Shown here piece after piece: positions 16,487-24,112 of a stretch of DNA of 64,000 bases. Each line of letters opens with the position of its first letter. Position 1 is the first letter of the stretch. The notes under the pieces are model-generated. The model saw only the letters and a program-made list of their open reading frames with translations, was not told the origin of the DNA and did no database searches. The stretch spans positions 24,341 through 88,340 of the forward strand of contig CAMDDX010000002.1 of the NCBI GenBank assembly GCA_945893075.1. The letters run 5' to 3'. The translations under genes and the position numbers were made by a program. Source of the stretch: Planctomyces sp. SH-PL62 (lineage in GTDB: Bacteria; Planctomycetota; Planctomycetia; Planctomycetales; Planctomycetaceae).

Positions 16487-17452
16487 CTAACGATTGTCAT
16501 CAACCTGCGGATTGACCACGTTCTCCGGGATTTGTCCGGCCAGCGTCATGACCACCTGCCGAGCGGCCCGGACTCGTAACTCGTGGAGCGACTCGATCGA
16601 CACGAACGCCGTATGCGGCGTGACGATGACTCGCTCGTCTCGAAACAACGGCTGCGACAGATCGGGAGGTTCTGGCTCAAACACATCGAGCGCCGCTCCG
16701 GCGATCCGGTTGGACTGCAACGACTCCCACAGCGCTGCGTGGTCGATCAGCCCGCCCCGTGAGGTGTTGATGACGAATGCGGTCGGCTTGAGCAGCGCCA
16801 GCGATTCGCGATTGAGCAAATGCCGCGTCTCCGGTGTGAGCGGTACATTGAGCGACACGAAGTCACTCTCTCGCAACAACTCCGGCAGTTCGACCATCCG
16901 AACGCCGCAGCCGTGATCGTTGCCCGATCGCGTCCAGCCGATGATCTCGAAGCCGAACGCGCGGGCTCGCTCGGCAACCGCTCGCGCGATGCGACCCATG
17001 CCGACGATGCCCAGCACCGAGCCGCGCAACCGACGCCGCAGCGGGCCGGCTTGCAACCGGTACTCGCCGGCCTTCGTCCGCTGATGAAAGAACGCCACTT
17101 TCCGAGCACACGCCAGCAACAACGCCAACGCGTGATCGGCAACTTCCTCGACGCAGTAGTCCGGCACGTTCGTGACTCGAATGCGTCGTTCGGTCGCAAC
17201 GGCCACCGCGATGTTGTCCAAGCCGATTCCCATGCGCGCGATGTGTCGACACTTCGTCGCCGCGCGCACGACTGCCTCCGTCACCGGCACCCAGCAACTC
17301 ATGATCGCATCGACGTCCACGGCCAGCCGGCACAACGTCGACTCGGAGCCGTCGGGAGCTTCGATCAACTCCGCACCGATACCGGCCAGAACCAATTGCT
17401 CAATGGAACTGTCCGGCCAGGCTCGATCAGTCAGCAGCACTCGCCAGGACAT
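16487..17452 (-). CDS. D-2-hydroxyacid dehydrogenase (C-terminal binding protein-like)
   Basis: 321 residues from ATG 17452, with GGAGAG 6 bases upstream. The NAD-binding motif is VLGIVGMGRIARAVAERARAFGF. The catalytic set is the Arg in NTSRGGLIDHAAL, the Glu in DVFEPEPPD and the His in VTPHTAF. The ARMGIGLDNIAVAVA and YCVEEVADHALALLLA blocks match the CtBP/phosphoglycerate-dehydrogenase-like branch. It reduces a 2-oxo acid to a D-2-hydroxy acid with NADH; the substrate cannot be assigned. Confidence 0.88.
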   Translation of the reverse strand: MSWRVLLTDRAWPDSSIEQLVLAGIGAELIEAPDGSESTLCRLAVDVDAIMSCWVPVTEAVVRAATKCRHIARMGIGLDNIAVAVATERRIRVTNVPDYCVEEVADHALALLLACARKVAFFHQRTKAGEYRLQAGPLRRRLRGSVLGIVGMGRIARAVAERARAFGFEIIGWTRSGNDHGCGVRMVELPELLRESDFVSLNVPLTPETRHLLNRESLALLKPTAFVINTSRGGLIDHAALWESLQSNRIAGAALDVFEPEPPDLSQPLFRDERVIVTPHTAFVSIESLHELRVRAARQVVMTLAGQIPENVVNPQVDDNR

Positions 17453-17663
17453 CGGATTCTCTCCGCAGGCCGACAAGGATCAGTGAGCGGCACGGCGCTA
17501 GCCGCCGGTGATCCTGGGTGTTTCGCACCATGCTACCGGCGGCCGGTGCCATCCTACGATCACTCGCAATCTATTGCGCGTCCGCGCGTTTGCCACTCGC
17601 GACGGCGACTCGTATCATCCCGCCCCGTTCACGATCTCCATTAACCTCGAACCCTGACACATC
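17453..17663. promoter_or_regulatory. Divergent gap between dehydrogenase and ferredoxin genes
   Basis: This 211-base gap separates a minus-strand gene from a plus-strand gene, so both promoters should lie here; no clear -35/-10 pair was picked out. Bases 17483-17510 (GTGAGCGGCACGGCGCTAGC followed by CGCCGGTG) carry one arm of the palindrome family whose complete copy is at 18034-18114, apparently a solo or decayed half. Confidence 0.35.
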
Positions 17664-18029
17664 ATGGCCAAAATCACCTTCGTCAAAGAGAAGAAGACCA
17701 TCGAAGTTCCCCCCGGCACCAATCTCCGCAAGGCGGCGTTGGAAAATGGAGTGCAAGTCTACTGGGGGTTCCACAAGAATTTCCCGTTCAACTGCATGGG
17801 CTTCGGTCACTGCGGCAGTTGCAACGTGCTGATCACGAAGGGCGAGGACAACGTCAGCACGCCCGGCTTGTGGGAACGCTTCCGCATCCTCGCCGGACCG
17901 CTGCTGTTCTTCTGGCGGATCGGTAACGAAAAGCAGCTCAGACTTTCGTGTCGCTGCCAAGTGAATGGCGACGTCGAGGTTGAAACCACGCCGACTCACA
18001 ACTGGCACGGCGAACGCTTCTGGGGCTGA
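17664..18029 (+). CDS. 2Fe-2S ferredoxin, adrenodoxin-like cysteine spacing
   Basis: 121 residues. Cys44-x5-Cys50-x2-Cys53 (NCMGFGHCGSC) and a final Cys in LSCRC (C96 or C98) would hold a [2Fe-2S] cluster in a beta-grasp fold, and so carry single electrons to a partner enzyme. The 42-residue gap before the last cysteine is longer than usual and holds a hydrophobic Trp-rich stretch (GLWERFRILAGPLLFFWRIG) that might contact a membrane or partner. No reductase or P450 is nearby. The start lacks an evident ribosome-binding site. Confidence 0.85.
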   Translation: MAKITFVKEKKTIEVPPGTNLRKAALENGVQVYWGFHKNFPFNCMGFGHCGSCNVLITKGEDNVSTPGLWERFRILAGPLLFFWRIGNEKQLRLSCRCQVNGDVEVETTPTHNWHGERFWG

Positions 18030-18033
18030 CCTT

Positions 18034-18114
18034 CGTGAGCGACAAGGCGCTAGCCGTCGGTGTTTGCCCACGTTATCGCCGCCAGCACCGGCGGCTAGCG
18101 CCTTGCCGCTCACG
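18034..18114. repeat. Inverted repeat, GTGAGCGACAAGGCGCTAGC family
   Basis: The arms 18034-18062 and 18086-18114 are complementary with few mismatches. It lies between the convergent ferredoxin and nucleotidyltransferase genes, overlapping the stop region of the latter. A solo arm is at 17483-17510. Confidence 0.85.
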
Positions 18115-18604
18115 GTCGCGACGCGCGATTGCGTTCGTCGAGAATCGCCTGAAGTTCTGCGATCGCTTCCAGATCTTTGGGGCGTCCGGCGGCGCGCTTC
18201 AGTTGGATCAGCCGATCCAACGTCACACAGCGGCAAGTGACGCCTAACGCTGTCACCTCCAGTGTCGAAGGCAGAAGTTGTTGATAGGTGCCGCCACCAG
18301 CGACTTCACCCAGGAAGTCGATGAAGCCCAGGTCGGTCGTCAGCGTGAAATTCAAACCCGCCAAAATCGTGGGCTCATCCCAATGAAATGGCAGACCAAG
18401 CGGTGCTCCGCGAAGATACGGCTGATGATCTTTCAAGGCTTCGGCTAGCCGCCGCACGTTGTCTGGAGTGCGCGAATAGACGACATCCACATCCGAAGTG
18501 GATCGGTCCGAGCCATGCAGCGCCGCAGCCCATCCACCAATCACAATGAAATCGACGCCATGAGCGTTGAGCAGTTTTACGACTTCATCCAGCATCGCGG
18601 TCAT
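18110..18604 (-). CDS. Nucleotidyltransferase-fold protein (MNT/AbiEii/DUF6036-like)
   Basis: 164 residues from ATG 18604, which overlaps the stop of the upstream small gene (ATGA). The nucleotidyltransferase core is FIVIGGWAAALHGSDRSTSDVDVVYSR: the GG motif, then the metal-binding D-x-D (DVD). Later blocks (GFIDFLGEVAGGGTY; VTLDRLIQLKRAAGRPKDLEAI) match minimal nucleotidyltransferases of the antitoxin/Abi type. These enzymes can add nucleotides to RNA or modify a toxin protein. Coupling to a small partner gene suggests a two-component module; which component is toxic is unknown. Confidence 0.75.
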   Translation of the reverse strand: MTAMLDEVVKLLNAHGVDFIVIGGWAAALHGSDRSTSDVDVVYSRTPDNVRRLAEALKDHQPYLRGAPLGLPFHWDEPTILAGLNFTLTTDLGFIDFLGEVAGGGTYQQLLPSTLEVTALGVTCRCVTLDRLIQLKRAAGRPKDLEAIAELQAILDERNRASRP

Positions 18605-18861
18605 CGCCCGTCTCCGTGCGCTGGTTGATCCGCAGGAACCGCAGCGGCCTGAGTGGCCGCGCCTTGCCAAGCCGCGCGGGATTTTTGAAACGACTGATAC
18701 TTTCGCAATCGTTCTTCGACGGTCAGCTTGAGATTCTCGCGGATGATCGTGCGATCGACGTCCTTCTTGTAGACCTCAATGACGGGGTCAAAGAAGTCCG
18801 GAGGCGGATAGTCCAGGCTGTAGGGCAGCGATGTTTCGTCGGAGGGATTTTGATGGGGCAT
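18601..18861 (-). CDS. Small partner of nucleotidyltransferase, duplicate copy 1
   Basis: 86 residues from ATG 18861 with GAGGT 6 bases upstream. MPHQNPSDETSLPYSLDYPP continues with PDFFDPVIEVYKKDVDRTIIRENLKLTVEERL, which is nearly identical to the protein encoded at 18900-19196. The C-termini then diverge. The final 4 bases overlap the nucleotidyltransferase start. The conserved I-R-E-N-L-x-L-T-V-E-E-R-L segment recalls small helical proteins found before MNT-like genes; no activity is known. Confidence 0.7.
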   Translation of the reverse strand: MPHQNPSDETSLPYSLDYPPPDFFDPVIEVYKKDVDRTIIRENLKLTVEERLRKYQSFQKSRAAWQGAATQAAAVPADQPAHGDGR

Positions 18862-19280
18862 AGTCGCACCTCGGTTCAATCGGTGACGGCTTGAGTCTAT
18901 CACAGCTCGTACCGGATTTGGCCGTTCGTTTGGGACCGCGAGACTCTGACTCCGGGGTCAGCAGTCCGACCTACTTTTCCGACGCACGCACCCGCCCTGC
19001 GGAGTTCCTCGAAAAATGTTTGCGCGTTCTGGTGCTTCCGCAAACGCTCTTCGACGGTCAGCTTGAGATTTTCGCGAATGATCGTGCGATCGACATCTTG
19101 CTTGTAGACCTCAATGACCGGGTCGAAGAAGTCCGGAGGAGGGTAGTCCAAGCTGTAGGGCAGCGGTGCTTCGTCGGAGGGGTTTTGATGGGACATGGTC
19201 GCGCCTCGGTTCAATCGGTGACGGCCTCAGTCTATCACAGCTCATACCGGATTTGGCCGTTTGTTTGCGATCGTGAGACT
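18705..19280. repeat. Direct tandem duplication with a 335-base period
   Basis: The block at about 18705-18945 matches 19040-19280, offset 335 bases throughout (for example, CTTCGACGGTCAGCTTGAGA in both units, and the ACCGGATTTGGCCGTT stretch at 18911 and 19246). The unit contains the small gene, its ribosome-binding site and the last codons of the AAA ATPase gene. Confidence 0.9.
18900..19196 (-). CDS. Small partner protein, tandem duplicate copy 2
   Basis: 98 residues from ATG 19196. Residues 1-55 match the downstream copy (18601-18861) almost completely; the rest diverges. The last 16 residues ([16 protein letters not shown]) are encoded by a duplicated piece of the 3' end of the AAA ATPase gene, which also ends [15 protein letters not shown]. 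The reading frame of this copy has thus captured the tail of another gene. It may be functional or a by-product of the duplication. Confidence 0.6.
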   Translation of the reverse strand: MSHQNPSDEAPLPYSLDYPPPDFFDPVIEVYKQDVDRTIIRENLKLTVEERLRKHQNAQTFFEELRRAGACVGKVGRTADPGVRVSRSQTNGQIRYEL

Positions 19281-20653
19281 CGATCGGTCGAGTACAGCCC
19301 GGCCAGAACGAATTCGACGCACGAGGCCCGCACTGCCACATCGGTCGCCGCGTTGACCTCGAACGCTTTGTCCCAGGCGGGCGGGACGCGCTTCAATCGC
19401 TCGGCGTAGTACGACGACGGCAACAGGTCGCCGACTTCGATCTTCACCCCCTCAGCGAAAATCTTGGCGATCTCTTCGAGGCCATGCTCGGCGACGTATT
19501 CGTTGAAGACGGTGTGGATCGCCTCGGCCAGCAGGGCATCGAGGATTTGCCGTTCGGACATTTGATGGCTGCCCATCAGGTCCAATTCCAGCTTGCCGAG
19601 CGATGACGAATACAAGTGGCCGAGGTCACTGATACGCGGCACGACGGGGCGTTCGCCGAGACGCGCTCCGCGCTGGCGGGCGCTGGCAACCATCGTGCGA
19701 TAGTTGGCGATGCTGAATCGAGCGCTCACACCGGATGCCTGGTCGATGTACTTCGATTTGCGAGCGGCAATGCTCAGTTCTTCGATGATCTCCTTCATGA
19801 ACCGCGGCACAATCACCGGGAACGGTTCGCCGAGGTCGATGGCCGCTTCTTGTTCGAGAATCTCGATCCCCTGGTCGCGGTCCTTCGGATAGTGCGTGTG
19901 GATCACCGAACCGATGCGGTCCTTGAGTTGCGGAATGACCTTGCCGCTGCGGTTGTACGTCGCCGGGTTGGCCGAGAACAAAATCAGCACGTCGATGTCG
20001 AACCGCACCGGGTAGCCACGAATCTGCACGTCGCGCTCTTCGAGGATGTTGAACAGCCCAACTTGCACGAGCTCATCCAACTCCGGCAGTTCGTTCATCG
20101 CGAAGATGCCGCGGTGCATGCGCGGGATCAGTCCGAAGTGCAAAGCCGCCTCGGCCGACATGCTGACTCCGCCAGCCAGCTTCGCCGGGTCGATCTCACC
20201 AATAATGTCGGCGAACTTCGTGCCGGGCGCGAGCCGCTCGACGTACCGGTCGGCACGCGGCCACCACGCGATCGGGACTTCGCTGGGCGGGACCGACGCG
20301 ACCAACTCGCGGCAGACGCTCGTGATCGGTCGGTATGGGTCGTCATGCACGGGAGCTTCCGGATGCACGATGTAGGGAATCTCGTCATCAAGGAATCGTA
20401 TCAGCGTCCGCATCAGCCGGCTCTTGCCCTGCCCCTTCTCGCCGAGGAACAGCATGTCGTGGCCGGCGATGATCGCGATGTTCGTTTCCGGAATGACGGT
20501 GCTCTCATAGCCGACCATTCCCGGAAAGAGTTCGTCTCCCGCCGATAGCATCCGCAGGAAGTTATCCCGAATCTCTTGCTTGACCGTCTTCGAGGCCCAG
20601 CCACTCTCACGCAGTTGTTGCAGGTTCGTTGGTTTTCGATCGCTGGCTGGCAT
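19235..20653 (-). CDS. AAA ATPase, magnesium-chelatase subunit I/MoxR-like
   Basis: 472 residues. Tandem ATG codons lie at 20656 and 20653; GGAG is 5 bases before the second. Walker A GEKGQGKS is at 71-78, after [20 protein letters not shown]. The Walker B region is [20 protein letters not shown], and sensor-like [20 protein letters not shown] follows. Long helical blocks ([16 protein letters not shown]) make up the C-terminal half. It resembles the ChlI/BchD-like ATPases widespread in planctomycetes, which work with von Willebrand factor A partners; none is adjacent. The ATPase is a predicted hexameric chaperone or chelatase motor with unknown client. Confidence 0.8.
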   Translation of the reverse strand: MPASDRKPTNLQQLRESGWASKTVKQEIRDNFLRMLSAGDELFPGMVGYESTVIPETNIAIIAGHDMLFLGEKGQGKSRLMRTLIRFLDDEIPYIVHPEAPVHDDPYRPITSVCRELVASVPPSEVPIAWWPRADRYVERLAPGTKFADIIGEIDPAKLAGGVSMSAEAALHFGLIPRMHRGIFAMNELPELDELVQVGLFNILEERDVQIRGYPVRFDIDVLILFSANPATYNRSGKVIPQLKDRIGSVIHTHYPKDRDQGIEILEQEAAIDLGEPFPVIVPRFMKEIIEELSIAARKSKYIDQASGVSARFSIANYRTMVASARQRGARLGERPVVPRISDLGHLYSSSLGKLELDLMGSHQMSERQILDALLAEAIHTVFNEYVAEHGLEEIAKIFAEGVKIEVGDLLPSSYYAERLKRVPPAWDKAFEVNAATDVAVRASCVEFVLAGLYSTDRVSRSQTNGQIRYEL

Positions 20654-20765
20654 CATGTCTCCGCAGTTCCAAGGAGTCGCTGTGGGATTCGTTCGTCGAT
20701 TCGCGGCGGTAGTATAGCAGCGAGTTGTCATGAGCCGACACTCGCCCACGAGCAGGAAGGGAAGA

Positions 20766-20839
20766 GCCCGACGAATGAAAGGAGACGACGAATACGATTC
20801 ACTCGTCAAACATTCGTCGTCTCCTTCCATTCGTCAGGC
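20766..20839. repeat. Inverted repeat, GCCCGACGAA family (copy 2 of 3)
   Basis: The arms 20766-20792 and about 20812-20839 match those of copies at 8673 and 43590, with a different loop. It lies upstream of the cupin gene, in the divergent gap with the AAA ATPase. Confidence 0.9.
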
Positions 20840-20861
20840 TCCTGACCTCAGAGGAGATTCC

Positions 20862-21230
20862 ATGACCAATGTGAACGCCACCGTCATCGACAGCCATCAA
20901 CTTCTCGAAGAGACGTTCGAGTGGGGCACGCTCAAGTGGCTGTGCAACGCGAAGCTCTCGCCCGGAGCGGCGCAAACGCTGGGCCTCTGCCACATCTGGC
21001 CCGGTCAGCGCAACCCGCGGCATTTTCATCCCAACTGCGAAGAGGTCTTGGTCATGCTCGAAGGCACAGGGCAGCACAGCTTCGATGACGAGGTGGTGGA
21101 GTTGCATCACGGCTCGGTGATTCGCATCCCGGCGGGAGTGCGGCACAATCTGAGCAACACCGGTTCGGAGACGATCATCTGCCTGATTTCGTTTTCCTCC
21201 GGAGATCGCGAAACTGTGTTCTTGGAATAG
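20862..21230 (+). CDS. Cupin domain protein
   Basis: 122 residues, with GAGGAG 5 bases before the ATG. It is a single cupin barrel. Motif 1 holds metal ligands H54, H56 and E60/E61 (RHFHPNCEEVLVMLEG), and motif 2 holds H95 (VIRIPAGVRHNLSNTG). Such small cupins act as metal-dependent isomerases, dioxygenases or sensors. There is no partner domain and the neighbours do not suggest a pathway. Confidence 0.85.
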   Translation: MTNVNATVIDSHQLLEETFEWGTLKWLCNAKLSPGAAQTLGLCHIWPGQRNPRHFHPNCEEVLVMLEGTGQHSFDDEVVELHHGSVIRIPAGVRHNLSNTGSETIICLISFSSGDRETVFLE

Positions 21231-21236
21231 CCAACC

Positions 21237-21370
21237 TTTGGAGTGCGGTGTGTCAGCACCGCTTTGGATCGTTCGACTCTGCGAGATTTGCGCCTCTGTG
21301 TGAGATGAATTTTACGCAGAGTCGCAAAGCTCGCAAAAGAAAGCGGTGCTGACACACCGCACTCCAAAGA
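21237..21370. repeat. Nested inverted repeat, CTTTGGAGTGCGGTG family (copy 2 of 4)
   Basis: The arms 21237-21269 and about 21340-21370 are almost perfect. The loop contains a second stem pair (TCTGCGAGATTTGCG against CGCAGAGTCGCAAAGCTCGC, imperfect). It is located between the cupin stop and the next signal-peptide gene. Confidence 0.9.
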
Positions 21371-21384
21371 TGAGGAGCCATCCC

Positions 21385-22758
21385 ATGTCACGTCTGAGAC
21401 TGATCAGTTCGTTGATCCTGTTTTCGTTCGTTCCGTCGATGGCACAGTCCGCCGAGCCGATCGGTTCGCGACTGGAACCGTTCGTCGATGCCCAACTCAT
21501 CGAACGACTAAGCGGTGCCGCCGCGCTGAAAGTGCAACGGCCCGAACCGAAAGAGGTCGTGCTCACCGCCGACAAGCCGTGGGAGGGAAACACCAGCGCG
21601 TACTACACGGTGATTCAAGACGACGACAAGTTCCGCGTCTATTACCGCGGCTCGCACTTTGATCCGCCGACCAAGAAGGAGACCCATCGCGAAGTCACCT
21701 GCTACGCCGAGAGCACCGACGGCATCCACTTCACCAAGCCGGAGCTGGGACTGTTCGAGTTCAACGGTTCCAAAGCCAACAACATCGTGTGGGATGGACC
21801 GGGGACGCATTGCTTCGCGCCGTTCAAGGACACGAACCCGAAGTGCTCACCCGATGCTCGCTACAAAGCGGTGACCGCCGTGAAGGGAGGCTTGTTACCG
21901 CTGAAGTCCGCCGACGGCATTCATTGGCAGAAGATGTCCGACAAGCCGGTCATCACGAAGGGAGCGTTTGATTCGCAGAACCTGGCGTTTTGGGATCCGC
22001 ATCTCGGCAAGTACCGCGAATATCACCGCGCATTCCGCGTCGTCCGCGACATCATGACCGGCACGTCGGACGATTTTCTCAATTGGACCGAGCCAGTCTG
22101 GCTCGACTACCCCAACGTCGGCGCGACCGAGCACCTCTACACAAACACGGTCCGCAACTATCCCGGAGCACCGCACATCCTGATTGGTTTCCCGACGCGC
22201 TTCCTGCCGAAGACCGAACAGACCGAGCCGACATTCATGGTCAGTCGCAATGGCCAGTCGTTCGTGCGATACACCGAGGCGATCATCCCCGAGACCGCTC
22301 CGTCGGATCGCCAAGGCAACCGCAGCAACTACATGGCTTGGGGCTTGGCCCAACTCCCCGGCAAGCCGAACGAGTGGTCGGTCTATGCGAAAGAGGCGTA
22401 CTACACCGGCCCCGCCAGTCGCATTCGGCGATTCACGTATCGCCCCGACGGTCTCGTCGCCTTGAGCGCGTTGAACGCCGAAGGCGAGGCACTCACGAAG
22501 CCGCTGACGTTTACCGGTAAGTCACTGGTGCTCAACTACCGCACATCATCGAACGGATCGATCCAAGTCGAACTGCAAGACGCGGATGGTCAGCCCATCG
22601 GCCCATTCAAGACCGATGCTTGTCGTCTGACCGGAAACGAACTTGCTGCCAAAGTGTCTTGGGGCAAGAACTCCGACGTGAGCTCACTGGCTGCCAAACC
22701 TGTCCGCATTCGCTTTGTGCTGAAGGATGCGGAGCTGTTCTCGTTTCGATTTGAGTGA
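21385..22758 (+). CDS. Secreted five-bladed beta-propeller (glycosidase-like) protein
   Basis: 457 residues from ATG 21385, chosen because a Sec signal peptide (MSRLRLISSLILFSFVPSMA) starts there. Repeated blade motifs are seen: DDDKFRVYYRG, CYAESTDGIHFTKPELG, LLPLKSADGIHWQKM and GTSDDFLNWTEPVWLDYP. These resemble GH32/GH43/GH68-like propellers of the planctomycete type. The last 110 residues form a beta-sandwich (SGNGSIQVELQDADG-like). Carbohydrate binding or hydrolysis outside the cytoplasm is inferred; catalytic acids were not assigned. Confidence 0.75.
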   Translation: MSRLRLISSLILFSFVPSMAQSAEPIGSRLEPFVDAQLIERLSGAAALKVQRPEPKEVVLTADKPWEGNTSAYYTVIQDDDKFRVYYRGSHFDPPTKKETHREVTCYAESTDGIHFTKPELGLFEFNGSKANNIVWDGPGTHCFAPFKDTNPKCSPDARYKAVTAVKGGLLPLKSADGIHWQKMSDKPVITKGAFDSQNLAFWDPHLGKYREYHRAFRVVRDIMTGTSDDFLNWTEPVWLDYPNVGATEHLYTNTVRNYPGAPHILIGFPTRFLPKTEQTEPTFMVSRNGQSFVRYTEAIIPETAPSDRQGNRSNYMAWGLAQLPGKPNEWSVYAKEAYYTGPASRIRRFTYRPDGLVALSALNAEGEALTKPLTFTGKSLVLNYRTSSNGSIQVELQDADGQPIGPFKTDACRLTGNELAAKVSWGKNSDVSSLAAKPVRIRFVLKDAELFSFRFE

Positions 22759-22790
22759 CGGTGCTTGTCAGCGTAGCTGACTTATTCTCA

Positions 22791-22980
22791 GCACCAACGG
22801 TGCGAAACTCGATAGCCCAGGCCAACGGCCTGGGTTTGCGGGCCGGGGTGATTCACAGCCCCAACGGGGCGCAACTCGATTTCACGACCTGGAGTCACGC
22901 CCCGTTGGGGCTAACCACGTACTTCCGCGACGTGTACCCAGGGCGATGCCCTGGGCTTTCGAGTGTCGCACCGTTGGTGC
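22791..22980. repeat. Nested inverted repeat with three stem pairs between convergent genes
   Basis: The outer arms are GCACCAACGGTGCGAAACTC with its complement ending at 22980. The middle stems (GCCCAGGCCAACGGCCTGGG and CCCAGGGCGATGCCCTGGGC) are self-palindromic. The inner arms are AGCCCCAACGGGGCG and CGCCCCGTTGGGGCT. It sits between two convergent stop codons. Confidence 0.9.
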
Positions 22981-23027
22981 AAATACAACCGCGACTTCTA
23001 CCGGTCGCAATTAGTGAGACGTGACGT

Positions 23028-23936
23028 TTATTTCGCCAGCAGCTTCGCCACGAGGAATTCGTTCGCACTGGCGTACTTGTCCGACTTCGAGACGCCAGGG
23101 ATCAACAGGTGGCACTCGTGGCCGGCCTTGTCCGACTTCTCTTTCAGCTTCACGCCGTAGACCGGGTGATGAATGCCATGCCCGGCGTCTTTCGACGGCA
23201 GCGTCATGTCGGCACCGTATGTCATCAGCAGCGGCGGGTCTTTGCCATCGACGTGGTTGTACGGTGAGAACTCGACATAGAGCGCATGATGCTTGTCGTA
23301 GTTCTTCAGCGCGTCGTCGATGGTCTTCTCGCCGACGGCCAGATTGATCATGCGATGCTTGAGCACGTTTGGCCCCAGCCACTCTTCACAGACTTTCGGA
23401 TCAATCGAGGTCTGCCCGCTGGCCACCGCCGCGGCGCAAACTCGCGTGGATTCACGCAACACCGGATCGGTCGCTTTCGGGTCAGCCAGATCGTCGTGCA
23501 GCAGCAACCACATCGACGTGCAAGCTCCGGCGCTCCCGCCGGTCAACGCGATGTTTTTCTTATCGATGTTCCAATCGGCGGCCTTCGTGCGAATGAACTG
23601 AATCGCCCGAGCGGCGTCATGCACCGGAGCCGGCAGCGGATGCGCGCCGCTCAACCGATAGTTGATCGCCGCGCAAGAAATCCCTTTGTCGAGAAACGGC
23701 TGGATCGTCTTCGTCGTGTCTTGCTTCTTGTCGCCTCCCGTCCAACCGCCACCGTGAATGTAGACCAGCAGCGGGCGCGGCTTGTCCCCCTTGGCCTGCC
23801 AGAAGTCGAGCACGTTGCGTACGTCTGGCCCGTAGGACACCTCCGCGTGCGTTGGTGCTAACTGTTTGGGTTCATCGGCGGCAAACAACGCGCTGGTCGC
23901 CACGAAACAGAACAGGATTGCGAGAGAAGATTTCAT
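23028..23936 (-). CDS. Secreted alpha/beta hydrolase (BD-FAE/carboxylesterase type)
   Basis: 302 residues with a Sec signal peptide (MKSSLAILFCFVATSALFAA). The oxyanion-hole motif is HGGGW at 61-65 and the nucleophile elbow is GGSAG (S135). The C-terminal PGVSKSDKYASANEF region follows HECHLLIPG, which may supply the catalytic His. It is related to hormone-sensitive-lipase/acetyl-esterase proteins common in planctomycete polysaccharide and sulfatase clusters. An extracytoplasmic esterase on acylated sugars is plausible. Confidence 0.85.
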   Translation of the reverse strand: MKSSLAILFCFVATSALFAADEPKQLAPTHAEVSYGPDVRNVLDFWQAKGDKPRPLLVYIHGGGWTGGDKKQDTTKTIQPFLDKGISCAAINYRLSGAHPLPAPVHDAARAIQFIRTKAADWNIDKKNIALTGGSAGACTSMWLLLHDDLADPKATDPVLRESTRVCAAAVASGQTSIDPKVCEEWLGPNVLKHRMINLAVGEKTIDDALKNYDKHHALYVEFSPYNHVDGKDPPLLMTYGADMTLPSKDAGHGIHHPVYGVKLKEKSDKAGHECHLLIPGVSKSDKYASANEFLVAKLLAK

Positions 23937-24112
23937 GAGTGGCTCCGGGAAGATGGTTCAATCAGAGTTGGATTCGCGAGGCATTCTGGCGAGCGGGATG
24001 TCCCAGGTCCATTTTGTGGGTTCCGACCAGCGGCGGCGAGCCGATAAGATCCGTACTAGACTCAGACGAAGGGTGCGGGTGTTTTTTCAACGATCGAGAT
24101 TGGGACGGCTTC
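23937..24112. promoter_or_regulatory. Divergent gap between esterase and DUF1501 genes
   Basis: 176 bases between two divergent genes, expected to hold both promoters. No palindrome of the dispersed families is present, unlike most gaps in the window, and no confident promoter boxes were identified. Confidence 0.3.
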
